From positions 1 through 64,000 of the forward strand of contig JBKEBE010000006.1 in the NCBI GenBank assembly GCA_047973025.1: DNA of 64,000 nt. The letters run 5' to 3'. The position numbers were made by a program, and so were the translations under genes. Shown in pieces: positions 1 to 7,587 of this stretch. The notes under the pieces were generated by a model that searched no databases, was not told where the DNA came from, and was given only the letters and a program-made list of their open reading frames with translations. Source of the DNA: UPXZ01 sp047973025 (lineage in GTDB: Bacteria; Bacteroidota; Bacteroidia; Bacteroidales; Paludibacteraceae). Numbering within the stretch: position 1 is the stretch's first letter; every line of letters begins with the position of its first letter.

Positions 1-32
1 AAAAATCCCGACTTCGGAGGAGATTTTAAAGT

Positions 33-139
33 GTCCGCCGAAAGGCGGACAAGTGTTTTGAGCATCTGAATTTATTTCGAGATGCTCAAAACACAACTTG
101 CTCTATTCCGGCGAATAGAAAATCCCGCCGGGGCGGGAT
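33..139. other. three consecutive hairpins at the window edge
   Basis: Three perfect inverted repeats follow each other: 33-39 with 44-50 (GTCCGCC around a GAAA loop), 53-67 with 80-94 (15 bp, 12-base loop), and 122-129 with 132-139 (ATCCCGCC / GGCGGGAT). No coding frame spans them. They lie about 600 bases before the first tra gene, possibly as terminators or folded DNA or RNA near the mobilisation region outside the window. The function is unknown. Confidence 0.6.
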
Positions 140-260
140 AAAATCAGCCGGTTAAAAGAAAGACAACGGATGATTAATCCGAATAGGGCACGTCTGCCCC
201 TCATCCCTTTCAATACAAATGCAAAATTAGGGGGAAAATAAGCCGTGAAAGTTTGAAACA

Positions 261-303
261 AAACGCCAAACACCGCCAAACGACGCCACGAAACGCCAAA
301 AGG
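261..303 (+). repeat. 10-bp periodic CGCC array
   Basis: Four CGCC-containing units begin every 10 bases (cores at 264, 274, 284 and 294), so they fall on the same helical face. The array sits in the non-coding leader of the tra operon. A closely related array lies inside traD at 2856-2897 (37 of 44 aligned bases identical over 260-303 and 2854-2897). The 10-bp phasing suits a protein-binding site, but this is inference. Confidence 0.6.
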
Positions 304-506
304 AATGAAGTGTAGAAAGAATAGTTTTTATTTGCAGGAAAATTTAAATACACGAATAACCGTCAATATGGAAAAATAAATGTCAATATGAAAACACAAA
401 TTTATGGATAGGTTTCTCTATAGTTCAATAAATACAGAATTGATTTTACGAAAAAAAAATTACAGGCAAAAAAATATTAAGAAATAAACGTCAATTCAAC
501 CATGAA

Positions 507-536
507 GCTACGTAGCAATGTAGCAATGTAGCTACA
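507..536. promoter_or_regulatory. palindrome cluster with repeated GTAGCAATG
   Basis: The 10-bp palindrome GCTACGTAGC (507-516) overlaps the direct repeats GTAGCAATG (512-520) and TGTAGCAATG (519-528) and leads into the palindrome TGTAGCTACA (527-536). The cluster lies about 220 bases upstream of traA in a gene-free leader. The exact decamer TGTAGCAATG also occurs at 24173-24182 beside the integrase, which suggests one element-encoded DNA-binding protein may recognise both ends. No protein is identified. Confidence 0.5.
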
Positions 537-754
537 AGTATTAATATGTGTAACTATGGTATAAGCCAAAAATAGAAAATATGTCAAAAACGGATATGAA
601 TACTTAAAGCTGTATGAGTAACACCACCCGTGTATTGAGACAAACAATTTTTTCTATCCATAAAGAAAAAAGCTTACCTGAAAGTACCTTGATACGCTTA
701 CTATTAACTAAGATATCATTTAACTACATCATTAACTCATAAAAATTAAAAAAA

Positions 755-1519
755 ATGACAAAGCAACCTTTATTTATCAGTTTTTCGTCTCAAAAAGGAG
801 GCGTAGGAAAAAGTGCAGTGACTGCTCTTACTGCAAGTTATTTACATTACAGCATGGGCTACAACATCGCTGTGCTCGATTGCGATTTTCCCCAGCACAG
901 CCTCGCCCAGATGCGGGAACGGGATATGAAAATTGTAATGCAGAGCGAACGTTACAAACGATTGGCTTATGAGCAGTTTTCAACATTAAACAAGAAGGCA
1001 TATCCCATCATTACCTGCATTGCAGATGAGGCATTGAAAGAAGCCGAAGAGTTAATCAGTTCATCAACAGTGCCGTATGACATCATTCTCTTTGATCTGC
1101 CCGGAACGGTCAATTCAGCGGGAATTCTCAGTACCATGATGCGTATGAATTATATTTTCACACCGCTGATAGCAGACAGAGTGGTATTGGAAAGCAGTCT
1201 CTCTTTTATCAATGTGGTAAATGAAATGCTGATTAAGCAAGGCAAAACAGAAATCCGGGGACTGCATCTTTTTTGGAATTTGGTAGATGGACGGGAAAAA
1301 ACGGATTTGTACTCGGTATATGAAAAGATAATCAATGAGTTGGATTTATCAATCATGAAAACTTTTCTCTCTGACAGCAAGCGGTACAGGAAAGAACTGT
1401 CGGAAACGGACAACCGTCCAATTTTTCGTTCAACTGTATTTCCTGCAGACAAGAGGTTGGCAAAAACCACGCGTCTTGATGCTTTCGTACTCGAATTTCT
1501 ACAAATAATAAAACTCTAA
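755..1519 (+). CDS. traA: ParA-family ATPase, conjugative transposon TraA
   Basis: A 254-residue ParA/MinD-type P-loop ATPase. The deviant Walker A motif is at the N-terminus (KGGVGKSA, residues 14-21), followed by the LDCDFPQ switch-like segment near residue 42 and a Walker B-like ILFDLPG near residue 110. In CTnDOT-type elements a ParA homologue is the first gene of the transfer operon, and that is its place here, 12 bases before a DUF3408 gene. Its probable role is positioning or stabilising the element's DNA or transfer apparatus. The ATG follows an A-rich stretch with no strong Shine-Dalgarno, as is usual in this phylum. Confidence 0.88.
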   Translation: MTKQPLFISFSSQKGGVGKSAVTALTASYLHYSMGYNIAVLDCDFPQHSLAQMRERDMKIVMQSERYKRLAYEQFSTLNKKAYPIITCIADEALKEAEELISSSTVPYDIILFDLPGTVNSAGILSTMMRMNYIFTPLIADRVVLESSLSFINVVNEMLIKQGKTEIRGLHLFWNLVDGREKTDLYSVYEKIINELDLSIMKTFLSDSKRYRKELSETDNRPIFRSTVFPADKRLAKTTRLDAFVLEFLQIIKL

Positions 1520-1531
1520 CAACTTGAACCT

Positions 1532-1996
1532 ATGGATAAAAATTCTCAAAAATCAAAAACCAATGCGGAACAGATAAACGAGGCATACATAATGAAAATG
1601 ATGTCAAAAACCAATTCCGAAAAACTCTATTTTGAAAAAGAGCCGGAGATGGAAATAGATGACGTTGCGGTTAAAGTAAATCAGCCTCAAGAAGTCACAC
1701 AAGCAGCTGAAGATAAAGACGAAAAGCGCGAAGTAAAAGAAAGCCGTAAAAAAAAGCCGTCACCAGCCGATTATGAAGTCCTGTTTATACATCCGTCATC
1801 CCTGCTTGCCCGAGACGGCAGAAGCGTTTACATTCGTCCCGAACTCCACGAGCGCATCACGCGTATAGTTCACACCATCGGAAACAATCAAATATCCCTG
1901 ACCGATTATTTGGATAATGTTTTAATGCATCACTTCGAGATGTTCGAACAGAACATCATTGAAAGCTACACGAAAAAACAAAAACCGTTATTTTGA
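1532..1996 (+). CDS. DUF3408 protein (TraB-like), long copy
   Basis: A 154-residue protein in two parts. The N-terminal 85 residues are charged, low-complexity and probably disordered. The C-terminal part is a DUF3408 domain with the signature VYIRPELHERI and, further on, SLTDYLDNVL, followed by HHFEMFEQ. DUF3408 proteins are hallmarks of Bacteroidetes conjugative transposons and are thought to be ribbon-helix-helix-like DNA-binding accessory factors. It is the first of three adjacent family members and the only one with a long N-terminal extension. The molecular role is not established. Confidence 0.8.
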   Translation: MDKNSQKSKTNAEQINEAYIMKMMSKTNSEKLYFEKEPEMEIDDVAVKVNQPQEVTQAAEDKDEKREVKESRKKKPSPADYEVLFIHPSSLLARDGRSVYIRPELHERITRIVHTIGNNQISLTDYLDNVLMHHFEMFEQNIIESYTKKQKPLF

Positions 1997-2091
1997 CAGA
2001 TATCATTAAATGATACACCTGTTATCCAGGAGATTAAAGCAAAAGCATTCAATTAAAGCAACAAACTTATTTTATAAAAAAGAGAAAAAAT

Positions 2092-2361
2092 ATGACAGCA
2101 ACCACTTCTCCGGACAAGCGGTACAAGTCCGATTTCATCAAACGTTCCGGCCTTACCGTCCGTTCCGGCAAAGGCGTATATATCCGTGAAGATTACCACG
2201 CTAATATCAACCGGATAATCAGTATTATCGGAGATAATCAAATGACTATTACCGATTATTTGGACAACGTATTGTCGCACCATTTCCAAAACTTTGAACA
2301 AGTTATTGTCGATGTATTCAACCAAAAGCATAAACCCATTATTACAAAATCAAAAAGATGA
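2092..2361 (+). CDS. DUF3408 protein, short copy 1
   Basis: An 89-residue protein that is almost entirely the DUF3408 domain: VYIREDYHANI, IIGDNQMT, then TITDYLDNVLSHHF. It is a diverged paralogue of the genes on either side. Its stop overlaps the start of the next gene by 4 bases (ATGA at 2358-2361), so the two are translationally coupled. A basic tail (KSKR) is consistent with DNA binding. Family membership is firm; the function is inferred from context in the transfer operon. Confidence 0.8.
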   Translation: MTATTSPDKRYKSDFIKRSGLTVRSGKGVYIREDYHANINRIISIIGDNQMTITDYLDNVLSHHFQNFEQVIVDVFNQKHKPIITKSKR

Positions 2362-2642
2362 GAAAGTTTAATAAAAATTCAGTTTCAGGTAAAAAAGTTA
2401 CTAATCAAAAACCGGTTTACGAAACAACATTTCTGACATCGTCAACCGTAAAGGCAAAAGATGGGAAGACGGTCTATGTCCGTCACGAACACCATGCCCG
2501 AATGACGCGCATCATTAACACCATCGGCAGGAATAGTCTGTCCATTACAGATTATTTGGATAATGTGCTCGAACAGCATTTCAAAGATTATGAAAGCGAT
2601 ATAAACAATTCATTTAGAGAAAATTTCAAAAGCATAATTTAA
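2358..2642 (+). CDS. DUF3408 protein, short copy 2
   Basis: A 94-residue third member of the tandem set, with VYVRHEHHARM, IINTIGRNSLS and ITDYLDNVLEQHF. It starts inside the stop of the previous copy and ends 8 bases before traD. The triplet shares the domain core but diverges outside it, which suggests ancient duplication and possibly hetero-oligomers. Known CTn elements usually carry two such genes (traB/traC), so three is slightly unusual. The role is inferred only. Confidence 0.78.
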   Translation: MRKFNKNSVSGKKVTNQKPVYETTFLTSSTVKAKDGKTVYVRHEHHARMTRIINTIGRNSLSITDYLDNVLEQHFKDYESDINNSFRENFKSII

Positions 2643-2650
2643 ATCCATTT

Positions 2651-3334
2651 ATGACAACACCAACCATCCACCCCGCGTGGCTGATACTGCTGTTAATAGC
2701 CGTTACAGCCTGCATTTCGCTGATTACGCTTTCGGTAGGACTGTACCTCCTTTCGGGCAGGAAAGAGAAGCGGAAAACACTGCCTTCCAAAGATGAAACG
2801 GCAAGACCGGAAACGCAAAAAACCTCCGGCGTGATGGGCGCAGCCCGGCAGCCGGAACGCCAATCACCGCCAAACAACGCCACGGAAAGCCAAACGGAAG
2901 CACCCGATGAAAAATCCGCTACTTTTGCCCGTGAAATTCCGAGCGGGGAACTCGACCACGTTTTCGGCGGAGAAACCGACTATCGGGCTGACCCCGATCC
3001 GGACCCGGACGATGACGAAGTAGATTTGCAAGATGAAGAAATCGAACTGCTGGCACACAGAAGCACGGGCGGTGACGAATTTGCTGCGGGCACCACCTTC
3101 GGCGAGCTGCGGGAAACCGCACGCCTGCTGCAGAAACCCGACCTGCCCGCCGGTGAGCAGAAAATCGTTCGCGACCTTGCCGCACGCTTACAGCAGACCG
3201 ACCTGTGGGACAAATTTGTAGATGCAATCCCGCAGGCAAACGAGAAAATTGCCAAGATGCTCGACACGCCGCTGACCGAAAAACACTCACCGCCCGACGA
3301 CTGGCAAAGTTTCGACATTCGGAATTTCATTTAA
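2651..3334 (+). CDS. traD: conjugal transfer protein TraD (DUF4122-like)
   Basis: A 227-residue protein with one N-terminal membrane segment (about residues 9-35), a long Pro/Glu/Asp-rich cytoplasmic linker with an acidic run (DPDPDPDDDE near residue 117), and a helical C-terminal domain. This matches TraD of CTnDOT-type operons in size, layout and position between DUF3408 genes and traE. The linker is encoded partly by a sequence closely matching the CGCC array in the operon leader (2856-2897). The biochemical role of TraD is not well defined. Confidence 0.72.
   Translation: MTTPTIHPAWLILLLIAVTACISLITLSVGLYLLSGRKEKRKTLPSKDETARPETQKTSGVMGAARQPERQSPPNNATESQTEAPDEKSATFAREIPSGELDHVFGGETDYRADPDPDPDDDEVDLQDEEIELLAHRSTGGDEFAAGTTFGELRETARLLQKPDLPAGEQKIVRDLAARLQQTDLWDKFVDAIPQANEKIAKMLDTPLTEKHSPPDDWQSFDIRNFI
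2856..2897 (+). repeat. second copy of the CGCC array, inside traD
   Basis: This 42-base stretch aligns with 262-303 with five mismatches and no gaps, and the adjoining two bases add two more mismatches. Both copies read in the same phase as peptides of the form xRQxPPNxAT. Either a DNA site has been preserved within the gene, or the leader copy is a remnant of a coding segment. Confidence 0.55.
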
Positions 3335-3433
3335 TAATTAGTATACGAGCTTACGGGTAAACCTGTAAAAAGGAAGAAAAAGGTTACAAGTAAGCCCCGT
3401 TTGCAAAACCACTAAATCCAATTTTATCAACCC

Positions 3434-3470
3434 GGCTTCCGTGAGGCTCCATCCAAGTCCCGCGGAAGCC
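3434..3470 (+). other. hairpin upstream of traE
   Basis: GGCTTCCG (3434-3441) pairs with CGGAAGCC (3463-3470) around a 21-base loop and ends 18 bases before the traE start. It lies in the 154-base traD-traE gap. It could set mRNA processing or relative expression of traE, a highly expressed subunit in such systems, but this is inference. Confidence 0.4.
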
Positions 3471-3488
3471 ATTAAAACAAAAAAACGT

Positions 3489-3788
3489 ATGACAAAGAAG
3501 AAAATCTTTTCGACGGCAGCCGCCCTGATTGCCGCAGCCTATGCTTTTGCACAAGGAAACGGTTCCGCCGGAATCACGCAGGCCACGCAGATGGTAACAT
3601 CCTATTTTGACCCAGCCACCAAACTCATCTATGCCATCGGCGCCGTAGTCGGACTGATCGGCGGCGTGAAAGTCTATGGCAAATTCTCGTCCGGAGACCC
3701 CGATACCAGCAAAACCGCGGCTTCGTGGTTCGGCGCCTGCGTGTTCCTGATCGTGGCAGCCACCATTCTGCGCTCATTTTTCTTGTAA
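3489..3788 (+). CDS. traE: conjugal transfer protein TraE (DUF4134)
   Basis: A 99-residue small membrane protein. It has an N-terminal signal or membrane segment ending near AYAFAQG, then two hydrophobic helices (around LIYAIGAVVGLIGGVKVYGK and the C-terminal FLIVAATILRSFFL). The size and the G-x-KVYGKF motif fit DUF4134, the VirB2/TrbC pilin-like subunit of CTnDOT-type conjugation systems. The ATG at 3489 is chosen over an in-frame GTG-type start at 3441, because it gives a normal signal peptide and leaves the upstream hairpin non-coding. Confidence 0.85.
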   Translation: MTKKKIFSTAAALIAAAYAFAQGNGSAGITQATQMVTSYFDPATKLIYAIGAVVGLIGGVKVYGKFSSGDPDTSKTAASWFGACVFLIVAATILRSFFL

Positions 3789-3821
3789 GCCCACCCAAAC
3801 CCTCCCGCAGGGAGGGCTTTT
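3788..3821. repeat. ICE GC-rich palindromic repeat, copy 1
   Basis: Overlaps the traE stop. AGCCCACCCAAACCCTCCC is followed by GCA and the complementary GGGAGGGCTTTT. It is the clearest statement of a repeat family that recurs through the element: a CCCTCC...GGAGGG core flanked by AGCCC and GGCTTT. Confidence 0.7.
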
Positions 3822-3872
3822 GGATAGTGCAATTTATCAACATTAGTAAAACTAATAAAAACACACAGAAAA

Positions 3873-4262
3873 ATGAGCAATTCAACAAACCAAACACCCC
3901 CTTCCCCGATAAATCGGGACACGGCAGGGGGCAGGGGGGCTTCTGTATTTGAAATCAACAAAGGCATAGGCAGGACGGTCGAGTTCAAAGGCTTAAAAGC
4001 CCAATACCTGTTCATTTTCGCTGGCGGACTGCTGGCGGATTTTATTGCTGTGGTGGTGCTGTATATGACAGGCGTAAACCAGTTTTTCTGCCTGACCCTC
4101 GGCACAGCCGGAGCAACGATTATCGTATGGCTGACCTTTTCGCTGAACAAAAAATACGGTGAACACGGGCTGATGAAAATCAGCGAACGCAGAAACCATC
4201 CCCGGTACCTGATCAACCGCAAACCGGTACGCTCTTTATTTAAGAAAGGAGGCAGGCTGTGA
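3873..4262 (+). CDS. traF: conjugal transfer protein TraF (DUF4133)
   Basis: A 129-residue protein with two membrane helices (about residues 50-66 and 73-92) followed by a basic C-terminus (RRNHPRYLINRKPVRSLF). This fits DUF4133, the VirB3-like subunit placed between TraE and the TraG ATPase. The family core begins at about residue 25 (VFEINKGIGRTVEFKGL). Residues 8-24 are encoded by a GC-rich repeat inserted in frame after the start codon. Its stop overlaps the GTG start of traG. Confidence 0.85.
   Translation: MSNSTNQTPPSPINRDTAGGRGASVFEINKGIGRTVEFKGLKAQYLFIFAGGLLADFIAVVVLYMTGVNQFFCLTLGTAGATIIVWLTFSLNKKYGEHGLMKISERRNHPRYLINRKPVRSLFKKGGRL
3891..3944. repeat. ICE palindromic repeat inside traF
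   Basis: A C-rich run (ACACCCCCTTCCCC), a small palindrome around GATAAATC and a G-rich run (GCAGGGGGCAGGGGGGCTT) lie just after the traF start codon. The copy is read through in frame and adds about 17 residues to TraF. Confidence 0.6.
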
Positions 4263-6742
4263 GAAATACAAGCAGGATGACCACCTTAGAAAATAAGTTT
4301 CCGCTGCTGGCCGTTGAGAATAACTGCATCGTATCGAAAGATGCCGATGTAACGGCGGCGTTCCGGGTAGAACTGCCCGAACTCTTTACCGTAACCTCTC
4401 CCGAATACGCGGCAATCCACTCCGCCTGGAACAAAGCCGTGAAAGTTTTGCCTGATTTTACCATCGTGCATAAGCAGGATTGGTTTGTCAAAGAAAACTA
4501 TCAGCCCGAAATACAGAAAGAGGGACTGAGTTTCCTCAGCCGGAGTTTTGAACGGCATTTCAACGAACGTCCGTATCTCAATCACGAGTGCTTCCTTTTT
4601 ATCACCAAAACCACCAGACAGCGGATGGCACAACAGAGCAATTTCAGCACGCTGTGCCGCGGAACGATTCTGCCAAAGGAAATCAAGGACAAAGAAAGCA
4701 TCGTTCGATTCACGGAAAGCGTCGATCAGCTCGAACGGATACTGAACGACAGCGGATTTATCACGCTGAAACGCCTGACTGCCGACGAAATCTGCGAAAC
4801 GGGCGGGCTGCTGGAACGCTACTTTTCCCTGCAGGGAAAAAACCACGCTTCGCTCGAAGATATTTCCTTCGGTGCCGAAGAAGTGCGAGTAGGGGATAAC
4901 ATCCTCTGCCTGCACACCCTTTCGGACAGCGACGATCTGCCTCCGGCTGTCAGTCCCGACAGCCGGTACGAAAAGCTGTCCACCGACCGCTCGGACTGCC
5001 GGCTGTCCTTTGCCGCACCCGTGGGACTGCTGCTCTCGTGCAACCACATCTACAACCAACTGCTTATTATTGAAGACAGTGATGCGAACCTGCAGAAGTT
5101 TGAGAAGAGCGCAAGAAACATGCACTCCCTCGGACGTTACAGCCGGAGCAACCAAATCAACGAGCAGTGGATACAGGAGTACCTGAATACGGCACACTCA
5201 CAAGGACTCACGTCTATCCGGGCGCACTTCAACGTGACGGCGTGGAGTGACGACCGCGAAGAACTCAAACACATCAAAAACGATGTGGGCAGTCAATTAG
5301 CGCTGATGGAATGCACTCCCCGCCACAACACGGTGGATGCGGCAACGCTCTACTGGGCGTGCATGCCGGGCAATGCAGCCGATTTTCCCTCGGAAGAAAG
5401 TTTCTACACGTTTATTGAACCTGCCTTGTGCTTTTTCAATCAGGAAACCAACTACAAAAGTTCGCCGTCGCCCTTCGGCATCAAAATGGCGGACAGGCTC
5501 ACGGGAAAACCGCTGCATCTGGATATTTCCGACCTGCCGATGAAAAAAGGAATCATCACCAACCGGAATAAGTTCGTCCTCGGTCCTTCGGGAAGCGGCA
5601 AATCCTTCTTTATGAACCACCTCATACGGCAGTACTACGAACAGGGAACGCACGTGCTGATGGTGGATACGGGTAATTCTTACCAAGGATTGAGCAATCT
5701 CATTCATCAAAAAACCAAAGGCGAAGACGGAATTTACTACACTTACACCGATGAAAATCCCATCTCTTTCAATCCTTTCTACACCGAAGATTTCGTGTAC
5801 GACGTGGAAAAACGGGAAAGCATCAAAACGCTGATTATGACCCTCTGGAAACGGGACGACGAACCGCCTTCGCGCTCGGAGGAGGTCGCCCTGTCCAATG
5901 CCGTTGCCCTTTACATCGAAAAAATCAAATCGGACAGAAGCATCAAACCCTGTTTCGATTCCTTTTACGAATACGTGAAAAGCGGGTACCGGGACATGCT
6001 GAAAACCAAAGAAGTCCGCGAAAAAGATTTTGACATTGCCGGATTTCTCAACGTGCTCGAACCTTACTACAAAGGGGGCGAATACGATTTCCTGCTCAAT
6101 TCGGACAAGGAACTGGATCTGCTCTCCAAACGTTTTATCGTGTTTGAAATAGATGCCATCAAAGACCACAAAATCCTGTTCCCGATTACCACCATCATCA
6201 TTATGGAAGTATTTATCAACAAAATGAGGCGGTTGAAGGGCGTACGCAAAGTAATCGCCATCGAGGAAGCGTGGAAGGCGATTGCATCGGCAAATATGGC
6301 GGATTACATCAAATACCTCTACAAAACGGTGCGGAAATATTTCGGCGAAGCCATCGTGGTAACGCAGGAAGTGGACGATATCATCCAAAGTCCCATTGTG
6401 AAAGAAAGCATCATCAACAATTCGGACTGTAAAATCCTGCTTGACCAGCGCAAGTATATGAACAAGTTTGATGACATTCAGACGATGCTCGGACTGACCG
6501 AAAAGGAGAAGTCACAAATCCTTTCCATCAACCAAAACAACGTGGCAAGCCGAATGTACAAGGAGGTTTGGATTGGTTTGGGCGGAACGCATTCTGCCGT
6601 GTATGCCACCGAAGTTTCTACCGAGGAATACCTGTGCTACACTACCGAAGAGACCGAAAAAGTAGAGGTGATGAAGCTTGCCGAAAAACTGGGTGGGGAT
6701 ATGGAGATGGCTATTAAAAGATTGACGACCCCTAACCCCTAA
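4259..6742 (+). CDS. traG: conjugation ATPase TraG (VirB4-like)
   Basis: An 827-residue cytoplasmic ATPase that energises assembly of the mating channel. The N-terminal 430 residues form the family-specific region. Then come Walker A (GPSGSGKSFF, about residue 441), a conserved MVDTGNSYQGL segment, Walker B with its glutamates (KVIAIEEAWKAIA, about residue 665) and the VTQEVDDI sensor segment. The GTG start at 4259 is supported by AAAGGAGG (4245-4252) six bases upstream and by the overlap with the traF stop; an ATG at 4277 is the alternative. The last codons and stop lie in a GC-rich repeat. Confidence 0.92.
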   Translation: MRNTSRMTTLENKFPLLAVENNCIVSKDADVTAAFRVELPELFTVTSPEYAAIHSAWNKAVKVLPDFTIVHKQDWFVKENYQPEIQKEGLSFLSRSFERHFNERPYLNHECFLFITKTTRQRMAQQSNFSTLCRGTILPKEIKDKESIVRFTESVDQLERILNDSGFITLKRLTADEICETGGLLERYFSLQGKNHASLEDISFGAEEVRVGDNILCLHTLSDSDDLPPAVSPDSRYEKLSTDRSDCRLSFAAPVGLLLSCNHIYNQLLIIEDSDANLQKFEKSARNMHSLGRYSRSNQINEQWIQEYLNTAHSQGLTSIRAHFNVTAWSDDREELKHIKNDVGSQLALMECTPRHNTVDAATLYWACMPGNAADFPSEESFYTFIEPALCFFNQETNYKSSPSPFGIKMADRLTGKPLHLDISDLPMKKGIITNRNKFVLGPSGSGKSFFMNHLIRQYYEQGTHVLMVDTGNSYQGLSNLIHQKTKGEDGIYYTYTDENPISFNPFYTEDFVYDVEKRESIKTLIMTLWKRDDEPPSRSEEVALSNAVALYIEKIKSDRSIKPCFDSFYEYVKSGYRDMLKTKEVREKDFDIAGFLNVLEPYYKGGEYDFLLNSDKELDLLSKRFIVFEIDAIKDHKILFPITTIIIMEVFINKMRRLKGVRKVIAIEEAWKAIASANMADYIKYLYKTVRKYFGEAIVVTQEVDDIIQSPIVKESIINNSDCKILLDQRKYMNKFDDIQTMLGLTEKEKSQILSINQNNVASRMYKEVWIGLGGTHSAVYATEVSTEEYLCYTTEETEKVEVMKLAEKLGGDMEMAIKRLTTPNP

Positions 6743-6752
6743 AGGGGAACTT
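6726..6752. repeat. ICE palindromic repeat supplying the traG stop
   Basis: GACCCCTAACCCCTAAAGGGGAACTTG overlaps the 3' end of traG. The last residues (TTPNP) and the TAA stop come from the repeat, so its insertion has reshaped the C-terminus. Confidence 0.6.
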
Positions 6753-6819
6753 GAGGAAGTGCAAGTATTTAGCATTTCAGAAAAAAAGAAGATTTACAAA
6801 CCATTAAATTCAATGTAAA

Positions 6820-7452
6820 ATGAAACAGAAAATTTTATTTTTAACAATCGCATTAGCTTCGTTATTTACACCAAAAGCAAATGCCCAATTTATCGTGAAC
6901 GACCCGATTAATGTTGCCACCAGCATTGCCAATACGGTAAAAGAAGTGGTTCAGACATCGAAAACGGTAAAAAATACGCTCGACAATTTCAAGGAGGTCG
7001 AGAAAGTGTATAAGCAGGGAAAGGATTACTACGACAAGCTGCGCAAGGTAAACGACCTGGTAAAAGATGCCCGGAAAGTACAGCAGACCATCCTGATGGT
7101 GGGCGACATTTCCGACTTGTACGTGAACAGCTACAAGCTGATGCTGCAGGACAAGAATTTCTCGTTCGAGGAACTCACGGCAATTGCTTTCGGATACTCC
7201 AAACTTTTGGAAGAGAGCGCCGCCCTGCTCAAAGAACTGAAAGGGATCGTCAATCCTTCCACGCTTTCGTTCAACGACAAGGAGCGGATGGATTTAATCG
7301 ACCAGATCTACAAAGAAGTAAGCGAGTACCGCTCATTGGTAAGCTATTACACGAATAAAAACATATCGGTTTCTTACCTGCGTGCCAAAAAACAGAACGA
7401 TGCGCAGCGCGTGATTGATCTGTACGGATCGGTGAATGACAGGTATTGGTAA
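6820..7452 (+). CDS. traI: conjugal transfer protein TraI (DUF4141)
   Basis: A 210-residue exported protein. A signal peptide of about 22 residues ends in ANAQF. The mature part is mostly alpha-helical and charged, with coiled-coil character around FKEVEKVYKQGKDYYDKL. The length, the helical layout and the place between traG and traJ match DUF4141/TraI, a periplasmic component of CTnDOT-type mating systems resembling VirB5. The 77-base gap from traG is filled mainly by a repeat. Confidence 0.82.
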   Translation: MKQKILFLTIALASLFTPKANAQFIVNDPINVATSIANTVKEVVQTSKTVKNTLDNFKEVEKVYKQGKDYYDKLRKVNDLVKDARKVQQTILMVGDISDLYVNSYKLMLQDKNFSFEELTAIAFGYSKLLEESAALLKELKGIVNPSTLSFNDKERMDLIDQIYKEVSEYRSLVSYYTNKNISVSYLRAKKQNDAQRVIDLYGSVNDRYW

Positions 7453-7455
7453 TTT

Positions 7456-7524
7456 CAGTAAACGAGTAAACTAACAGTAAACAAGAAAACAGAGTAAACA
7501 GAGTAAACGAGAATACGGGTAAAC
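7456..7524 (+). repeat. six AGTAAAC-type repeats between traI and traJ
   Basis: The heptamer AGTAAAC (last copy GGTAAAC) occurs six times in 69 bases at irregular spacing, and reverse-oriented GTTTAC follows near 7556. It fills the 135-base gap between traI and traJ. It could be slippage-prone simple sequence or a regulator-binding array; no function is assigned. Confidence 0.55.
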
Positions 7525-7587
7525 CGCATTAACTTTTACACACTGTCTTGTCCACTTGTTTACCTGTCCACAAAAAACTAATATTTT

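Larger units (their letters stand above)
1..754. other. non-coding leader of the tra operon
   Basis: No convincing gene is visible here. The stretch holds the three hairpins (33-139), the CGCC array (261-303), repeats of GTCAATATG (about 362 and 382), and the GTAGC palindrome cluster (507-536). AT-rich sequence follows up to the traA start. In related elements this interval separates the mobilisation genes from the transfer operon, so an oriT or operon promoter is possible but could not be pinpointed. Confidence 0.5.

Noticed and set aside
4286..5197. 303-codon open frame antisense to traG
   Set aside because: Lies fully inside traG on the other strand with no ribosome site or family features.
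5297..6388. 363-codon open frame antisense to traG
   Set aside because: A shadow of the GC-skewed codon use in traG. The His/Phe/Val-rich translation has no domain logic, and traG is clearly the gene.
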